This document shows positions 1 through 8,500 of a DNA stretch of 17,069 nt, one piece after another. Numbering within the stretch: the first letter of the stretch is position 1; each line of letters begins with the position of its first letter. Position numbers and translations under genes: made by a program. Source of the DNA: Polyangiaceae bacterium (lineage in GTDB: Bacteria; Myxococcota; Polyangia; Polyangiales; Polyangiaceae); contig JAICTU010000166.1 of the NCBI GenBank assembly GCA_025936205.1, positions 1-17,069 on the forward strand, given 5' to 3'. Under the pieces are notes generated by a model that was not told where the DNA came from, did not search any database, and was given only the letters and a program-made list of their open reading frames with translations.

Positions 1-983
1 CCGCGGAAGACGCGCTGGGTGTTCCAGAAGCAGGTCTCTTCGTCGTAGCCCTCGGTGCGGAACCACTCGAACACTTCGAGGAAGTTGGCGCCGTCTTCGG
101 CCTTGTCGACCGCGAGCACGCGGTCGTTCAGGCGGCGCGCACGCAAGGGATGGCTGGTGAGGGTGAGGACCTCCAGCAGCGCCGCGAGTCCTTCTTGCGT
201 GGACGCCACGCGCGGGGGGCCGATGCTGAGCCAGCGCGCGACGGGCTGGGCCTGGCCGTTCATGCTGGTCGCGACGTGGACCCAGCCTTCGTGGACCTCG
301 AGGAGCTTGAGGTCGCGTTCGCTGAACATCGCGCCGCGGCGGACCTTGATGTAGTCGCTACCGGCGGCGGCGTCTGCCACGATGCCGTCGTCGAGGATCA
401 CGCGCACGTTGCGTTCGCCGAAGTACTCGCTCAGGCGTGTGTTGAGGACTTCGACCGCGCGCTCGGCGGGGATGTCGCGCGGGGCTTCGGCGCCGAGCAC
501 GCGATCGTCGAGCCCCGTGAGGATGTCGTACATCTGCTGGGAGATGTCGCGCACGCGCGTGTCGCCGTTGAAGAAGGCGTCTTTCGGGGAGCCGTACAGG
601 CTGCGGCTCAGCTCGTAGAAGCGGCTGGTGCCGCGCGCCTGCAGCATGGCGACGACATCCACGTACTGCTCGGCCGTGTGTCGCAGGATATCGCCCACGC
701 CGTCATGGGCGAGATCGTTGTCGATGTCGTGGATGATGGCCGCGAATTCGGCGCATTTGTTCTCGGGATCGAAGCCGAGGCCGATCCGGGCGTAGTCTTC
801 CGCCGTGACGTTGGGCAAGCGGCGCCAGCCGGAGTCCCGGAACGACTCGAACACGCTCGGATCCCACTTGATGGTGTTGAGTACGCGGATCGGCCGCTGC
901 GCATCGACGATGCGCTGCGCTAGCCGGGACACCCGCTCTTTGTAGGAGAGCCAGGGGCGTACGGCGCGTGGGGAATCGGGCAT
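1..983 (-). CDS. QEGLA-motif putative zinc metallopeptidase (DUF1704/MATCAP-like), 3' end outside window
   Basis: The gene runs off the left edge; 327 complete codons are visible. The protein shows HEGWVH at residues 231-236 and STQEGLAALLEVL around 261-273. This matches the family annotated as 'flavohemoglobin expression-modulating QEGLA motif protein' (DUF1704), which is related to the eukaryotic tubulin tyrosine carboxypeptidase MATCAP. By analogy, the two His of HExxxH and the Glu of QEGLA, 32 residues after the first His, would bind zinc, and the Glu of HExxxH would be catalytic. There is no signal peptide or membrane segment, so it is probably cytoplasmic. ATG at 983 is the only ATG/GTG/TTG between the in-frame stop at 1056-1058 and the coding start. 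No clear Shine-Dalgarno is seen. It lies 214 bp downstream of the secreted-protein gene, with a hairpin between them, so it probably has its own promoter. The substrate is unknown. The family call is strong; peptidase activity is inferred. Confidence 0.88.
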   Translation of the reverse strand, partial: MPDSPRAVRPWLSYKERVSRLAQRIVDAQRPIRVLNTIKWDPSVFESFRDSGWRRLPNVTAEDYARIGLGFDPENKCAEFAAIIHDIDNDLAHDGVGDILRHTAEQYVDVVAMLQARGTSRFYELSRSLYGSPKDAFFNGDTRVRDISQQMYDILTGLDDRVLGAEAPRDIPAERAVEVLNTRLSEYFGERNVRVILDDGIVADAAAGSDYIKVRRGAMFSERDLKLLEVHEGWVHVATSMNGQAQPVARWLSIGPPRVASTQEGLAALLEVLTLTSHPLRARRLNDRVLAVDKAEDGANFLEVFEWFRTEGYDEETCFWNTQRVFR

Positions 984-1147
984 TTCAGTTCGCTGTCGGG
1001 AGAGCCCCCGCTCGAATGGAGCGGAGGCGGGTGGGGCCCCCCGACTGAATTCTCTCTAGCTCGCTCCGCTGGCCCGAGCAAGGAGCGGACCGTCCAGGGG
1101 TGGCCTCGCAGCGCGTCACCCGCAGCGCGGCGGGGCGCAGACGGGGT

Positions 1148-1162
1148 GCGGGGTGTCCCCGC
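1148..1162 (-). terminator. GC-rich hairpin downstream of the 1198-3105 gene
   Basis: A 6-bp perfect stem (GCGGGG 1148-1153 with CCCCGC 1157-1162) closes a 3-nt loop about 35 bp past the stop codon of the upstream minus-strand gene. There is no T-run, so it is only a terminator candidate. Confidence 0.35.
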
Positions 1163-1197
1163 GAGTCAGAGTGCGGTGTGCCCGCAGAATCAGACGG

Positions 1198-3105
1198 TCA
1201 CAGCGCGAACATGACGCCGAAGTAGCCGCTCAGGTACTGATCGACCGCACCACCCGCCACTTCCGCCTTGCCGCCGATGGCGTCATCGGGGCGCGAGTTC
1301 ATGTCGAGCACGAAACGCCGGACGCTGCCCAGCGCCTGCAGGGTCACCGCGGAAGACACGCGGTAGTCGAGCCCGAGCTGCCCGTCGAAACCGTAGCCGT
1401 CCATGTGGGGGAACCACTCGGCGCCCGACATCTCACCGAAACCGCCGAGGGTGCGCTGATAGCCGATCGCGCCGCGCAACGACACGGGCCCGAAGTTCAT
1501 GGTCAGGTCTGCGGCGGGCCGCAGAGCGACATAGCTGATCTCCGGTACACCCGAGACGCTCGCCGGGGCGTCGAGGCCGGCGGCCGTGCGCAAGATCGTG
1601 GCCTGGGTACCGATTTCGTGCTGGCCGATCGGAAAGCGCAGCCGCGCTCCCCCCTGCAGCTCGGAGAAGGTCACCGCGAAATCGCGGCCGGCGCGTTCGT
1701 CGCGTACCGTCCCGGCGAGCGAGCCCTCATAGCTGCCGATCAGCGAGAAGCGCTCCTTCAGCGGCTTGGCGAACGGGAAGAGGTTGGTCTCGATGCGAAA
1801 CACCCAGCCGTTCGTCGTCGGAGCGCGCAGCCGGCGGTAGATGTCGTCCGAATACTCGAGTGTGCGATGCAGGAAGCCGGCGCGCCCGCTAATCTGCGCG
1901 TGTGCTGGCGTGCGCAGCGTGCTGCCGCCGATGCTCGGGTCGCTGTCTTCGACGGTGGTCTCCTTCGAGTCCTCGCCGTTGGTCGGGGTATTCTTGCGCG
2001 AAAGGCCCGCGAACAGGCCGCCCTTTTTCTTCGGCTTGGCCGCCGGCTCTGACTCCGGGGGGGCTCCCTCATCGGCGTCAAAGCTGTCGGCATCGCCCGA
2101 GGCAGCGGCCGCCGGCGCGGCAGCTGGGTCCGGGAGCGCCTCGGGCGCCGAGTCCGCTGCGGCGAGATCTTCCCGCGCTTCGCGGCTGGGCCGTGACTTG
2201 CCCTTGGCCTTGGCCTTGGGCTTTGGCGCTTCCTCGAGCGCGCTGCGCGTGTCCGCGTCGAGATCGATGGCGTCCCGAGAAGTCACATCGCGCGAGCTCG
2301 GCGCCGTCGACGTGAACATCGCGCCGTTGCTCGCCGTGCGCTGCAACACCGCGCGCCGGGTGCTGCGCGCCGTGGCAGCGTCCTTCGTCCGCGAACGGCC
2401 CTTGGCCGGCACCGAAGCGTCGGGTGCATCGGCGTCCCAGGAGTCGCCACCGCCGGCGCCCGCTACCGAGCGTGCGACCGCCGAGCGCGCCGCTGCGGCC
2501 GCGTCGAGATCGACCTCTTTGGGGGCAGCGGGGGAGCCGCCAGACTGGTCCGAATCCGCCTCTTCGACAGCGACTGCACCCGGTAGGACCGGTCGATCGG
2601 ACTTCGGCGTGGTGGGCCGAGCGCGGCGGGTCGGCAGCGGGAGCGCGCGCCCCGCCGGTAGCTCAGCCACCCCCGAGTGCGCAGCGCCAGGCACGCTGCG
2701 CTCGAGCTTGCCGGGGCCTTCATTCCTCAGCTCGGCGAGCAGACCTTTCAGGCTCTCCGCGCGGAACGTCACCGGCTGGCCTACGGCCTTGCCGTCGGCA
2801 CCACGGAAGCGCAGCGACAGCTGCCAGCCCTGCGCCGTCTCCGTCGAAGTCCCGGAGACGAACAGATCGACGTCACGCCGGTCGGCGTAGTCGCGCAGTG
2901 ATCCCACCGAGCTGCGATCGGCGGGCGGCGCGTAGCCGAGCACGGTGTGGCCCGCCCGCTTCAACGCATAGGCCACGCGCCAGCGCAATGGCTTGGGTCG
3001 ATCTCCTTCAAAGGGCAGGAGTGAGATGCGCGAACCTGCCGAAGCTTCGGCGGCGCACAGCATCAGAAGCACCAAGAGGCGAGAAGTGCGACGGGAGCGG
3101 AACAA
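1198..3105 (-). CDS. Secreted protein with TolB-like N-domain, long disordered linker and C-terminal beta-barrel-like region
   Basis: The 635-residue product begins with a classic signal peptide: basic RSRRTSR, a hydrophobic LLVLLMLC core and a likely cleavage after ASA at residue 23. Residues about 26-135 form a small alpha/beta region (RISLLPFEGD..., DLFVSGT...) like the N-terminal domains of TolB-type or FlgT-type envelope proteins. Residues about 140-395 are Ala/Pro/Ser/Asp/Lys-rich low complexity with recurring D-S-W/F-D-A-D. Residues about 395-635 alternate polar and hydrophobic residues with many aromatics and end in GVMFAL, as expected for an outer-membrane beta-barrel or similar beta-rich domain. 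The start is TTG at 3105, preceded by AGGGG 7 nt upstream; an in-frame stop at 3115-3117 rules out a much longer form, and the signal peptide fits this start. The function is not recognised; the outer-membrane location is inferred. Confidence 0.8.
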   Translation of the reverse strand: MFRSRRTSRLLVLLMLCAAEASAGSRISLLPFEGDRPKPLRWRVAYALKRAGHTVLGYAPPADRSSVGSLRDYADRRDVDLFVSGTSTETAQGWQLSLRFRGADGKAVGQPVTFRAESLKGLLAELRNEGPGKLERSVPGAAHSGVAELPAGRALPLPTRRARPTTPKSDRPVLPGAVAVEEADSDQSGGSPAAPKEVDLDAAAAARSAVARSVAGAGGGDSWDADAPDASVPAKGRSRTKDAATARSTRRAVLQRTASNGAMFTSTAPSSRDVTSRDAIDLDADTRSALEEAPKPKAKAKGKSRPSREAREDLAAADSAPEALPDPAAAPAAAASGDADSFDADEGAPPESEPAAKPKKKGGLFAGLSRKNTPTNGEDSKETTVEDSDPSIGGSTLRTPAHAQISGRAGFLHRTLEYSDDIYRRLRAPTTNGWVFRIETNLFPFAKPLKERFSLIGSYEGSLAGTVRDERAGRDFAVTFSELQGGARLRFPIGQHEIGTQATILRTAAGLDAPASVSGVPEISYVALRPAADLTMNFGPVSLRGAIGYQRTLGGFGEMSGAEWFPHMDGYGFDGQLGLDYRVSSAVTLQALGSVRRFVLDMNSRPDDAIGGKAEVAGGAVDQYLSGYFGVMFAL

Positions 3106-3204
3106 GTGCAGCCCCTATAATTCTACGAGTTCTTCGCGAGTGAAGAGTTCTGGATCTCGGGGATCACGGTCAACGATGCCCCACGCCGTGCTGCTCGGAA
3201 CAGG

Positions 3205-3240
3205 GAAAAAAGCGGGAAAAGGAAAAGGGAAAACCCCGCT
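3205..3240 (-). terminator. Rho-independent terminator, minus strand
   Basis: Read on the minus strand, AGCGGG (3235-3240) and CCCGCT (3211-3216) form a 6-bp stem around an 18-nt pyrimidine-rich loop, followed directly by a run of Ts (complement of 3206-3210). This is the best canonical intrinsic terminator in the window. It lies about 180 bp past the MFS stop codon and about 100 bp before the TTG start at 3105, so it separates the two genes or ends a small transcript. Confidence 0.6.
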
Positions 3241-3331
3241 TCGGCTCGAGCAGGCTCACCACGTGAGTGGTCGCCACTACAGCGTCATGATTACCCTCTC
3301 GCGGCGCGTCGGACAAGACGAAATAGCCCCG

Positions 3332-3347
3332 GCGGGCTGTGGCCCGC
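3332..3347 (-). terminator. GC-rich hairpin after the MFS transporter gene
   Basis: GCGGGC (3332-3337) and GCCCGC (3342-3347) form a 6-bp stem with a 4-nt loop about 75 bp downstream of the MFS stop codon. It lacks a T-tract, so it may be a weak terminator or an RNA-stabilising hairpin ahead of the better terminator at 3205-3240. Confidence 0.35.
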
Positions 3348-3422
3348 GCGTGAGCGCGAGCCAGCCGCACAAACGTGCCACCCCGGTACGTGCTCGCGGC
3401 AGGATTCCGCTAAGCTGCGTCC

Positions 3423-4634
3423 CTAGACGCCAGCACTTCGCGAACTGAGTCGCAGCAGCGAACGCAAGGCGCCGAACCAGCAGAGCGCGACGAGCGGAGC
3501 TGCTGCGCCGAGGATGCCGGCTTCATAGCTCGCTCCCGCGCGCGCGAGTGCGTGCCCGAGAATGCCGATCAGGGGCCCGATCACGAGCCCGAAGCCGATC
3601 AGACGCTCGTGTGCCCCTCCCGCGTCGACGGAGGCGTTCTGCACGACCAGCGCGTAGTAGAGCGCAGCATAGTAACTGATCCCCGCGAGCACGCCGAAGA
3701 CCACCTCTCCGAGCACGACCCCCGGCAGCCCAGCGCCGAAGACGATCGCGCAGAAGGCCAGGGGCAAGCCCAGGCTCGCCAGCAACAAGGGCAGGCCTCG
3801 CCCGTGCCAGCCCGGCACGAGCGCCAGGCAAGCAAACGTGGCGAGGCGCACCGCGTCCATGCACGAAGCCCAGAACGTCGCGCGTTGCACGCTGCAACCC
3901 AGGCGGCGGAACACCTCGGGCAGCAGCGGCGCCAGCAGGAACATCAGCGCGTAGCTCACCAGCATGGCCCAGCGACTGGAGCTGAGCAGCGCCCGATAGC
4001 GGTCGAGCACGGCGCCCAGAGGGCGCGATGGGTGGGACGCCTCCATGTGCTGGACCCGCGCCGGAAAGCGCGGCAGGAGCAGCAGTGAGACAACGTTCAA
4101 CAGCGTCGCGAGCGCAAACAGGGCGCTCGGCAGCCCGGAGGCGATGAGCGGCCCGGCGAGCGCGATGGCCAGCGGCACCGCCGAGGCCCAGCACACGTTG
4201 AACTGGCCCACGGCGCGCTGCTGCGCTTCGGGGTCGAGCCCCGCGGCCACATAGCTCTCGATGATGGGCCACTTCGCGCCCTCGAGCAGCCCGATGACGG
4301 CGAAGGCCAGGGGAAAGACGGCGCCCCCGCCGGGGGCCAGCACCAGGAGGCCGTGAAAGAGCAGCAGCCCCAGCAGCGTGAGCGCGAGCCCGGCGCGCTC
4401 GCCGAGGCGGTGCGAGAGCCAGTGACTGCGCGCGGCACCGAGCGTGTAAGTGGCGCCAAAGAGCAGCGCCAGCATCAGATTCTCGGTCTCGCTGTAACCC
4501 AGCCGCTGCTGCGAGAAGAAGTAGACCGCGCGCTCCAGCAGGATGGTGGCGAAGCTCTCCAGGAAGCTCAGGCCCAGCACCACGCGGCGCAGGCTCGCAT
4601 TCGAGCTTTGCGCTGGGGCGGCGGCTGCCGTCAT
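3423..4634 (-). CDS. Major facilitator superfamily transporter
   Basis: This is a 403-residue, strongly hydrophobic protein with about 12 predicted transmembrane segments in two halves. They are split by a more polar central stretch near residues 192-215 (RFPARVQHMEASHPSRPLG). Length and topology are typical of the MFS, and a short basic segment after transmembrane segment 2 (HRLGERAG) resembles the MFS loop 2-3 motif. It would act in the inner membrane. The substrate cannot be read from the sequence. The ATG at 4634 has AGGGG about 7 nt upstream. It starts 26 bp after the stop of the BtuF-like gene on the same strand, so the two are probably co-transcribed. That pairing is suggestive of related substrates but does not prove cobalamin transport. 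Confidence 0.85.
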   Translation of the reverse strand: MTAAAAPAQSSNASLRRVVLGLSFLESFATILLERAVYFFSQQRLGYSETENLMLALLFGATYTLGAARSHWLSHRLGERAGLALTLLGLLLFHGLLVLAPGGGAVFPLAFAVIGLLEGAKWPIIESYVAAGLDPEAQQRAVGQFNVCWASAVPLAIALAGPLIASGLPSALFALATLLNVVSLLLLPRFPARVQHMEASHPSRPLGAVLDRYRALLSSSRWAMLVSYALMFLLAPLLPEVFRRLGCSVQRATFWASCMDAVRLATFACLALVPGWHGRGLPLLLASLGLPLAFCAIVFGAGLPGVVLGEVVFGVLAGISYYAALYYALVVQNASVDAGGAHERLIGFGLVIGPLIGILGHALARAGASYEAGILGAAAPLVALCWFGALRSLLRLSSRSAGV

Positions 4635-4660
4635 GGGGCGCCCCTGTTAGTCCGCCGGGC

Positions 4661-5452
4661 TCATTCCTTCAAGACGTCCAGCAGGAAGTCGAGTCCGTCC
4701 GTCAGACAGGCCGGGCCAGGCTGGAGGATGATTTCCGAGGGCACTTCGTGAACACGGCCTTGCCGGACTGCGCTGAGGCTTCCAAAGCCCGGCCGCGCCT
4801 CGAAGGCGGCGCGATCGAACTCCTTGCCGCACCAGGAGGCGAGTACCACTTCGGGATCCTCGCGCAGCACCTCCTCGGCGCTCACGAAGCGCTCCTTCGC
4901 CAGCTTGCCCAGCGAGCGCGCTTCGAAAACGTTACGCCCGCCGGCGATCTCGATCAGCTCGCTCACCCAGTGGATGGCCGTGATCATGGGCTCGTCCCAT
5001 TCCTCGAAGTAGACGCGCGGTCGCGTGCTGCGGCGCGCCGTGGCAGTCAGCAACTGCTCCAGCCGCTGGACGTAGCCCGCGACCAATACCTCGGCCTCGG
5101 CCTTGCGATCGACGAGCCGCCCGAGCGCCAGGATCACGTCGAGCACCTCCTGCAGGCTGCGCTGATTGAAGATCAGTACGGGCAGGTTGGCCTGGATCAG
5201 CTGCTTGGCGAGATCGGCCTGAATGTCCGAAAAGCCGATCACCAGATCGGGCTGGAGCGCGCGGATCTTCTGCACGCTGCCGCCAATGAACGCGGAGACC
5301 ACCGGCTTGTCGCGGCGCGCTTCCGGCGGGCGCACCGTGAAGGCGCTGATGCCCACGACGCGCTCGCCTGCACCAAGTAGGTACAGTATCTCGGTCGGTT
5401 CCTCGGTGAGACAGACGATGCGCCGTGGCCCGTGCGAAACAGAGAAGGTCAT
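4661..5452 (-). CDS. BtuF-like cobalamin/metal-binding protein (helical-backbone metal receptor fold), no signal peptide
   Basis: The 263-residue product has the hallmarks of class III substrate-binding proteins of the BtuF/FhuD type: RIVCLTEEPTEILYLLG at residues 11-27, LQPDLVIGFSD at 67-77, W-V-S-E-L-I-E-I-A-G-G at 162-172, and a final 'QPGPACLTDGLDFLLDVL' segment. It resembles the proteins usually annotated 'cobalamin-binding protein'. No signal peptide is visible from ATG 5452 or from an alternative ATG at 5539. I prefer 5452 because the extra 29 residues are Arg/Ala-rich and unlike the family. Without export it would be cytoplasmic, so its role as a transport receptor is uncertain. No ABC permease or ATPase lies nearby; the next gene is an MFS transporter 26 bp downstream. 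The ligand (cobalamin, another corrinoid or a metal chelate) is inferred from family resemblance only. Confidence 0.82.
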   Translation of the reverse strand: MTFSVSHGPRRIVCLTEEPTEILYLLGAGERVVGISAFTVRPPEARRDKPVVSAFIGGSVQKIRALQPDLVIGFSDIQADLAKQLIQANLPVLIFNQRSLQEVLDVILALGRLVDRKAEAEVLVAGYVQRLEQLLTATARRSTRPRVYFEEWDEPMITAIHWVSELIEIAGGRNVFEARSLGKLAKERFVSAEEVLREDPEVVLASWCGKEFDRAAFEARPGFGSLSAVRQGRVHEVPSEIILQPGPACLTDGLDFLLDVLKE

Positions 5453-5475
5453 GTCGACAGCAGGGGAATCTAGCC

Positions 5476-5497
5476 GGTGGCCAGTGGGCCAGCCACC
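5476..5497. promoter_or_regulatory. Inverted repeat in divergent intergenic region (candidate operator)
   Basis: GGTGGC (5476-5481) and GCCACC (5492-5497) form an inverted repeat, and nested inside is TGGCC/GGCCA (5478-5482, 5487-5491). It lies between the divergent BtuF-like and phosphorylase-kinase-like genes, where both promoters must be. This could be an operator or merely GC-rich chance symmetry. Confidence 0.25.
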
Positions 5498-5555
5498 CCT
5501 CATCGCAGCGGCGCGCCTTGCGCTGATGGACAGCGCCATTGTAATTCAGAGGTGA

Positions 5556-8500
5556 ATGGATCGGCTGCGGTTACGCACGAAGCTCGACGACTACTACCGC
5601 GAGATCAGCGCTCTCATCCTGGACAAGCAACACCCCGTGACGGGCCTGCTGCCAGCCAGCATCGCCGTCACCAGCCATGGCGACTATCGCGACGCCTGGG
5701 TGCGCGACAACGTGTACAGCATCCTGGCCGTCTGGGGCTTGGCGCTGGCCTATCGCCAACTCGACGACGACGGAGGCCGGGGCTACGAGCTGGAGCACCG
5801 CACCGTGCATTTGATGCGCGGCTTGCTGCGCTCGATGATGGCGCAGGCGGCCAAGGTCGAGGCCTTCAAGTACAGCCGCGACACGAAGGACGCGCTGCAC
5901 GCCAAGTACGACACCGAGACGGGCGGGCTCGTCGTCAGCGACACGGGCTGGGGGCATCTACAAATCGACGCGACCTCGCTGTACCTGTTGATGCTGGCGC
6001 AGATGATCACGTCGGGGCTGTCCATCATCTGGACGCTCGACGAGGTGAACTTCGTCCAGAACTTGATCTACTATATCGAGCGCGCCTACCGCACGCCGGA
6101 CTACGGCATCTGGGAGCGCGGCGACAAGCTGAACCGCGGCTCGGTCGAGATCAACGCCAGCTCGGTGGGAATGGCCAAGGCAGCGCTCGAAGCGCTCTCC
6201 GGCTTCAATCTCTTTGGAGCGCGAGGCTCGCAGGACTCCGTGCTCCACGTGGTACCGGACAACATCGCGCAGGCCAACCTGACGTTGCTCTCGATGCTCC
6301 CGCGCGAGTCCAACACCAAGGAGACGGACGCGGCCCTGCTCTCGATCATCGGCTACCCGGCATACGCCGTGCACGACGTCGAGCTGGTGGAGCGCGTGCG
6401 CGGGGAGGTCATCGGCAAGTTGCAGGGGCGCTACGGGCTCAAGCGCTTCCTGCGCGACGGGCATCAGACGGTGCTCGAGGACGAAGGCCGGCTCCATTAC
6501 GAAGATGAGGAGCTTCAGCAGTTCGCGCACATCGAGTCGGAGTGGCCGCTGTTCTTTGCTTTTCTGATGCTGGATGCCCAGTTGCGCGGCGATGCCGCGA
6601 CCGCTGCCGCCTATCACGAGCGCCTGCAGACGGTCAGCGTCGACCGGCTGGGGCTGAAGCTCTTGCCCGAGCTGTATTACGTGCCCGAGCACAACATTGT
6701 CCCCGAGAAGGCACAGCCCGGCTCGCAGCAGCGCCTACCTAACCCGAACGTGCCGCTGGTCTGGGCTCAGAGCCTGTACCTGCTGGGGCGCATGCTGCGC
6801 GAGGGCTTGCTGCTGCCCAACGACATCGACCCCCTGCAACGGCGCCGCATCCAGCCCCCTCCGCCGCCCGTGGTGCAGCTGCTGTTCCTGGCGGAAGACG
6901 CGGCCCTGCAGAGTGAGCTCGCCGAGCACGGCGTGCTGAGCGAGACGCCCGAAGACATCGCGCCGGTGTGCGTGCACCTGCCGCGCGACATCGAGCTGGC
7001 CTACGGGGAAGTGGGCAGTAACGTGCTGCTCGGGCTCACGGGGCGTTCCGCGCGCGCCTTGAAGAGCTTGACCACCAGCCGCATCTACAAGTTGAGCGGG
7101 GAGACCGGGGTGTGCCTGGCCTCGTTCTTCATGCAGCAGGAGTTCTTCCTCGCGTACGACCTCGACTTCGTGGTGCGGCGCTTCGAGAGTGAGCTCGCGT
7201 ATCTCTATCGCAACTGGACGCACTCGGGCCGCCCTACCGTGACCGTGCTGCTCACGCGCAACCTGCTGGCCGCCGATCGTACCTCGTTCTACGCCTTGAT
7301 GCAGCAGATCGCGGACGGCAGCGTGGGAGAGGTGCCGGTCAAGCGCGGGCGGCTCGCGGAGCTGATGCACACCGCCTCGTTCGAGCGCATCGATGACCTG
7401 CGCGGCCTGGAGCTCTCCAAGGCGCCGCTGGCGCTGCGCATGAAGCGCACCACGGTGCTCTCCGAGCCTGGCACCCAGCGGCCGCTCGACGCCACGGCGG
7501 AGCTCGCCATCGACACCACGGTCAACGCCGCTCCGCTGCTGGAGCGCCTGGCGGAGACGGACAACCTGTACGAGCAGGTCGAGCTCTTGGCGGCTCTCTC
7601 CCGCATGCAATCGCTGGACGCGCCGATCCGCATGCGCGGCAACACCAGCCCGTTGCGCGAGCTGATCGAAGAGGTCTACGAGCAGGCGGGTCGACGCCGC
7701 CTGTGGGCCATCCTGCGCCGTGCGGCGGGCTTGCTGGGCAAGGTCGATGGCGATCTCAACCTGGCCGTGGGGGCGATTCTCGTGCGCCAGAAGAACATTC
7801 AGGTGGGGCGCGCCTACAGCGACGAATCGCTGATCGCCCATCCCATCCCCGATCACGAGCTCCTGGCCAAGATCAACACCTTCTGTCGCGACGATGTGCG
7901 CGATCGGGTGCTGACGCAGGAGCTCTTGCTGTACCTCGGTCTGCTGATCAAAGAGCGCCCGGAGCTGTTCGGAGAGCTGCTCACGCTGCGCGTCAGCCAC
8001 TTCATCCTGCTGCTCAGCAGCCAGATCGCGCGCGAGCGCGAGATCAGCACCGGCGAAGGGTACGAGGTGCTGATGGGCCTGCCGCCGTCGGCGATCCAGA
8101 AGCGCCTGGAGAGCGTGCTGGCGCAGTATCACGCCATCGAAACCTTGCCGCAGCAGCTGGAGCAGCTGCACGGACAAGCGGCGCCCGGCGGCCTCGACTG
8201 GAAGCAGGATCTCGGCCTGGAGAAGTTGCGCGTGCCGCGCGAGGGCTGGCTCGCCTGGCGCCAGCACCGCGGCATCATCGATCGCCGCCCGGCGCGCTTC
8301 TACGGCGACGTGTGGAACATCTTCCGCCACACCCGGGCGCTGATCATCGGCGAGAAGCTGGAGCGGCGCAACCGCATGGACGCCAGCACCGTGCTGAGCG
8401 ACATGACGCCCAACGAGAAGTCGTTCGCGCTCTGGCTGGAGCATCTGCTGAACAAGATCCCTGCCGCCGAGTATCGCCAGCTCAACATCGAGACCCTGAG

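Larger units (their letters stand above)
3106..3422. other. Intergenic region without a supported gene
   Basis: No convincing coding sequence lies here. The short open frames are Arg-rich and lack family features. The region contains a purine-rich plus-strand tract (about 3201-3234), the minus-strand terminator at 3205-3240, overlapping small hairpins at 3258-3278 and a GC hairpin at 3332-3347. It must also contain the promoter of the TTG-started gene, but no good -35/-10 pair could be assigned. Confidence 0.6.

Noticed and set aside
150..923. 257-codon plus-strand frame opposite the QEGLA-motif gene
   Set aside because: It is antisense to a recognised family. Its composition is Val/Ala/Asp-rich with no motif of its own.
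1841..2890. 349-codon plus-strand frame within the secreted-protein gene
   Set aside because: It is antisense to the low-complexity linker and is itself Ser/Ala/Arg low complexity. The minus-strand gene has a signal peptide and a barrel-like end, so this is a shadow.
3116..3121. TATAAT on the plus strand upstream of the TTG-started gene
   Set aside because: It points away from that gene, no -35 lies at a suitable distance, and no plus-strand gene follows.
3170..3370. 66-codon minus-strand frame in the intergenic region
   Set aside because: It crosses the terminator at 3205-3240 and the hairpin at 3332-3347 and has no family features.
5453..5555. Possible cobalamin riboswitch upstream of the BtuF-like gene
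   Set aside because: The space is about 100 bp, too short for a full element, and no B12-box-like sequence was recognised.
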